Assembly (NCBI RefSeq): GCF_001580615.1
Contig: NZ_LHZC01000040.1
Location: 18,030 to 82,029, forward strand
From: Acetobacter malorum
GTDB lineage: Bacteria; Pseudomonadota; Alphaproteobacteria; Acetobacterales; Acetobacteraceae
Direction of reading: 5' to 3'
Length of the DNA stretch: 64,000 nucleotides
Below are positions 62,797 to 64,000 of this stretch, piece by piece (the stretch's first letter is position 1; each line of letters opens with the position of its first letter). The position numbers were made by a program, and so were the translations under genes. Under the pieces are notes generated by a model. The model searched no databases, was not told the origin of the DNA, and was given only the letters and a program-made list of their open reading frames with translations.

Positions 62797-64000
62797 TTAT
62801 TTTTGCAGCACTTTCCGGGCAAACCAGAAACATGTGGCGCAGAAAGCAACGAGCCCCAGCACGGCAGGGGCTCCGGCGGGCAGCCAGGGTGCCAGAGAAA
62901 GTGCATCATCCCGCCCCAGCGCGCCGGACAGCACGGCCAGCCCCACGCCAATCAGGCTTTCTCCCACAATAAAGCCGGAGGCGATCATGGTGCCAATGCT
63001 GGCGTCATGTTCTGTCACGGTTTCCGGCAGGCGGTCAGCCTCACCGTAACCGCCGGTTGTGCTGCGGCGTTCCTTCAGCTTGCGGTTCAGCACCCAGCCC
63101 AGAACAGCGCCCACTGCCAGCGTGACGCTGACGGAGGCGGGCAGGTAGATACCCACCGCCACACCCAGCGGGGGCAGGGCCAGATGGCGGCGGCGCAGCA
63201 GCAGGTCCAGCCCGATCAGAACAGCGCCCAGCCCGAACCCGACGGAGAGCATGCTCCAGTCCAGTGACTGTGTGAAAATCCCCTTAGCAATCATGGCAAT
63301 CAGTGCCGGCTGGGGGGCGGCCAGTGCGTGGGCGGGATCCATGCCGGGGCGCGGCATGGGGGCACCGGCAAAGCCGTAGGCCTGATACAGCAGGTTGAGC
63401 ACCGGCGGGATCACCGCAGCGCCCACCACGCAGCCTGCAATGAGTGCCACTTCCTGCTTCCAGGGGGAGGCGCCGACAAGCTGGCCGGTTTTCAGGTCCT
63501 GCAGGTTATCGTTGGAAATAGCGACGGTCGCGGTAATGGCGGAGAGCAGCAGGATGGTGAAGCCGGTGGCCAGCGTCTGGCCATCCGCCATCATTTCCGC
63601 AGGCATCAGGCCGAGGGATTCCAGCCCCAGAATCATCAGCGCGCACAGCACGGCGGCAATAATGATAATGCCGGAAATGGGAGAGGAGGAGGAGCCGACA
63701 ATGCCCGCCATGTAACCGCAGGCGGCGGCCATCACAAAGCCAAACACCACGCAAAACACCACCGCCGCGCATACGGCGGGCCAGATGCCATGCGCCATAG
63801 GGGCCAGAAAGGCCGCAAACAGGCCGCCCAGCATCAGAACAGTGACGGCCAGAAGAGCGATCATGGTGCGGGGAGAAAGGTCACGGTCCGCATCCGGCAC
63901 CACGGAGCCGCTGCGGCCCCGGAACACGCTGCTCAGGCCGCGCAGGACGGGGCCCATCAGTTCGATCAGTGTCCACAGGGAGGAAATGGCAATCGCCCCG
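62797..64000 (-). CDS. OPT-family oligopeptide transporter, C-terminal part
   Basis: The frame remains open to the window end, so the N-terminus is missing; about 400 residues are present. It is a polytopic membrane protein with about 9 helices. Family words include ISSLWTLIELMGPVLRGL, ACGYMAGIVGSSSSPISGI, TATVAISNDNLQDLKTGQLV and FIVGESLIGVGLAV. The NDNLQDLKTG and GSSSSPISG motifs define the bacterial OPT branch. Role: likely proton-coupled uptake of oligopeptides (metal chelates are possible in other OPT members). The substrate is unknown. The downstream gtrB gene begins 172 bp away with no shared operon sign. Confidence 0.88.
   Translation of the reverse strand, partial: GAIAISSLWTLIELMGPVLRGLSSVFRGRSGSVVPDADRDLSPRTMIALLAVTVLMLGGLFAAFLAPMAHGIWPAVCAAVVFCVVFGFVMAAACGYMAGIVGSSSSPISGIIIIAAVLCALMILGLESLGLMPAEMMADGQTLATGFTILLLSAITATVAISNDNLQDLKTGQLVGASPWKQEVALIAGCVVGAAVIPPVLNLLYQAYGFAGAPMPRPGMDPAHALAAPQPALIAMIAKGIFTQSLDWSMLSVGFGLGAVLIGLDLLLRRRHLALPPLGVAVGIYLPASVSVTLAVGAVLGWVLNRKLKERRSTTGGYGEADRLPETVTEHDASIGTMIASGFIVGESLIGVGLAVLSGALGRDDALSLAPWLPAGAPAVLGLVAFCATCFWFARKVLQK

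Overview
The window reads as a chromosomal segment of an alphaproteobacterium, most likely an acetic acid bacterium (Acetobacteraceae, Acetobacter-like). This is inferred from GC-rich core genes, many TonB receptors, a type II NADH dehydrogenase, large Hint-domain proteins of the kind common in that family, and the general gene repertoire. No rRNA, tRNA, CRISPR array or prophage was seen. Three AT-rich blocks interrupt the GC-rich core, at about 8330-13080, 27000-28800 and 59840-61640. They look acquired.

Layout. 1-6100: end of a ghrA-like reductase gene, a TonB receptor, an MHS-family transporter and Fe-S L-serine dehydratase (sdaA). 6150-8300: a two-gene DNA-metabolism pair (radical SAM enzyme plus DUF4130-type partner). 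8300-13080: an AT-rich island with a secreted unknown protein, a decayed IS3-type transposase and a GT61 glycosyltransferase. 13146-16440: acetoin dehydrogenase operon acoABC. 16425-18712: a zinc-responsive divergent unit (ZigA GTPase plus small partner, and DUF1826) around a Zur-like box. 18807-24064: D-Ala-D-Ala dipeptidase, an S15 peptidase and a TonB receptor. 24307-27000: small regulatory and unknown genes plus a candidate structured RNA. 27141-28691: a lone P-loop ATPase that may be a defence gene. 28801-32237: NDH-2, a WD40 protein and a second COG0523 GTPase. 32745-36674: two tandem Hint-domain proteins. 36892-42625: a ClC transporter, two CDF metal exporters and an FAD dehydrogenase. 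42772-46914: an iron-uptake operon (TonB receptor, PepSY membrane protein, small membrane protein). 46989-51651: a polysaccharide module combining an OpgH-like glucosyltransferase with capsule-type export proteins. 51899-58706: an esterase, a universal stress protein, a YfhO-like membrane protein and a Fiu-like siderophore receptor. 58778-62624: an acyltransferase, a GtrII-like protein and GtrB, for surface glycan decoration. 62797-64000: an OPT transporter that runs off the window.

The strongest structural observation is that the polysaccharide module is bracketed by two copies, in the same orientation, of the last 162 bp of an alpha/beta-hydrolase gene. The intact gene is at 51899 and an orphan remnant lies at 46835-46996. 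The remnant supplies the stop codon of the opgH-like gene and, read antisense, the C-terminal tail of the neighbouring iron-operon gene. This points to a recombination that placed or rearranged the module. Metal homeostasis is the other recurring theme: four TonB receptors, two COG0523 GTPases, two CDF exporters, and Zur-like and Fur-like sites.
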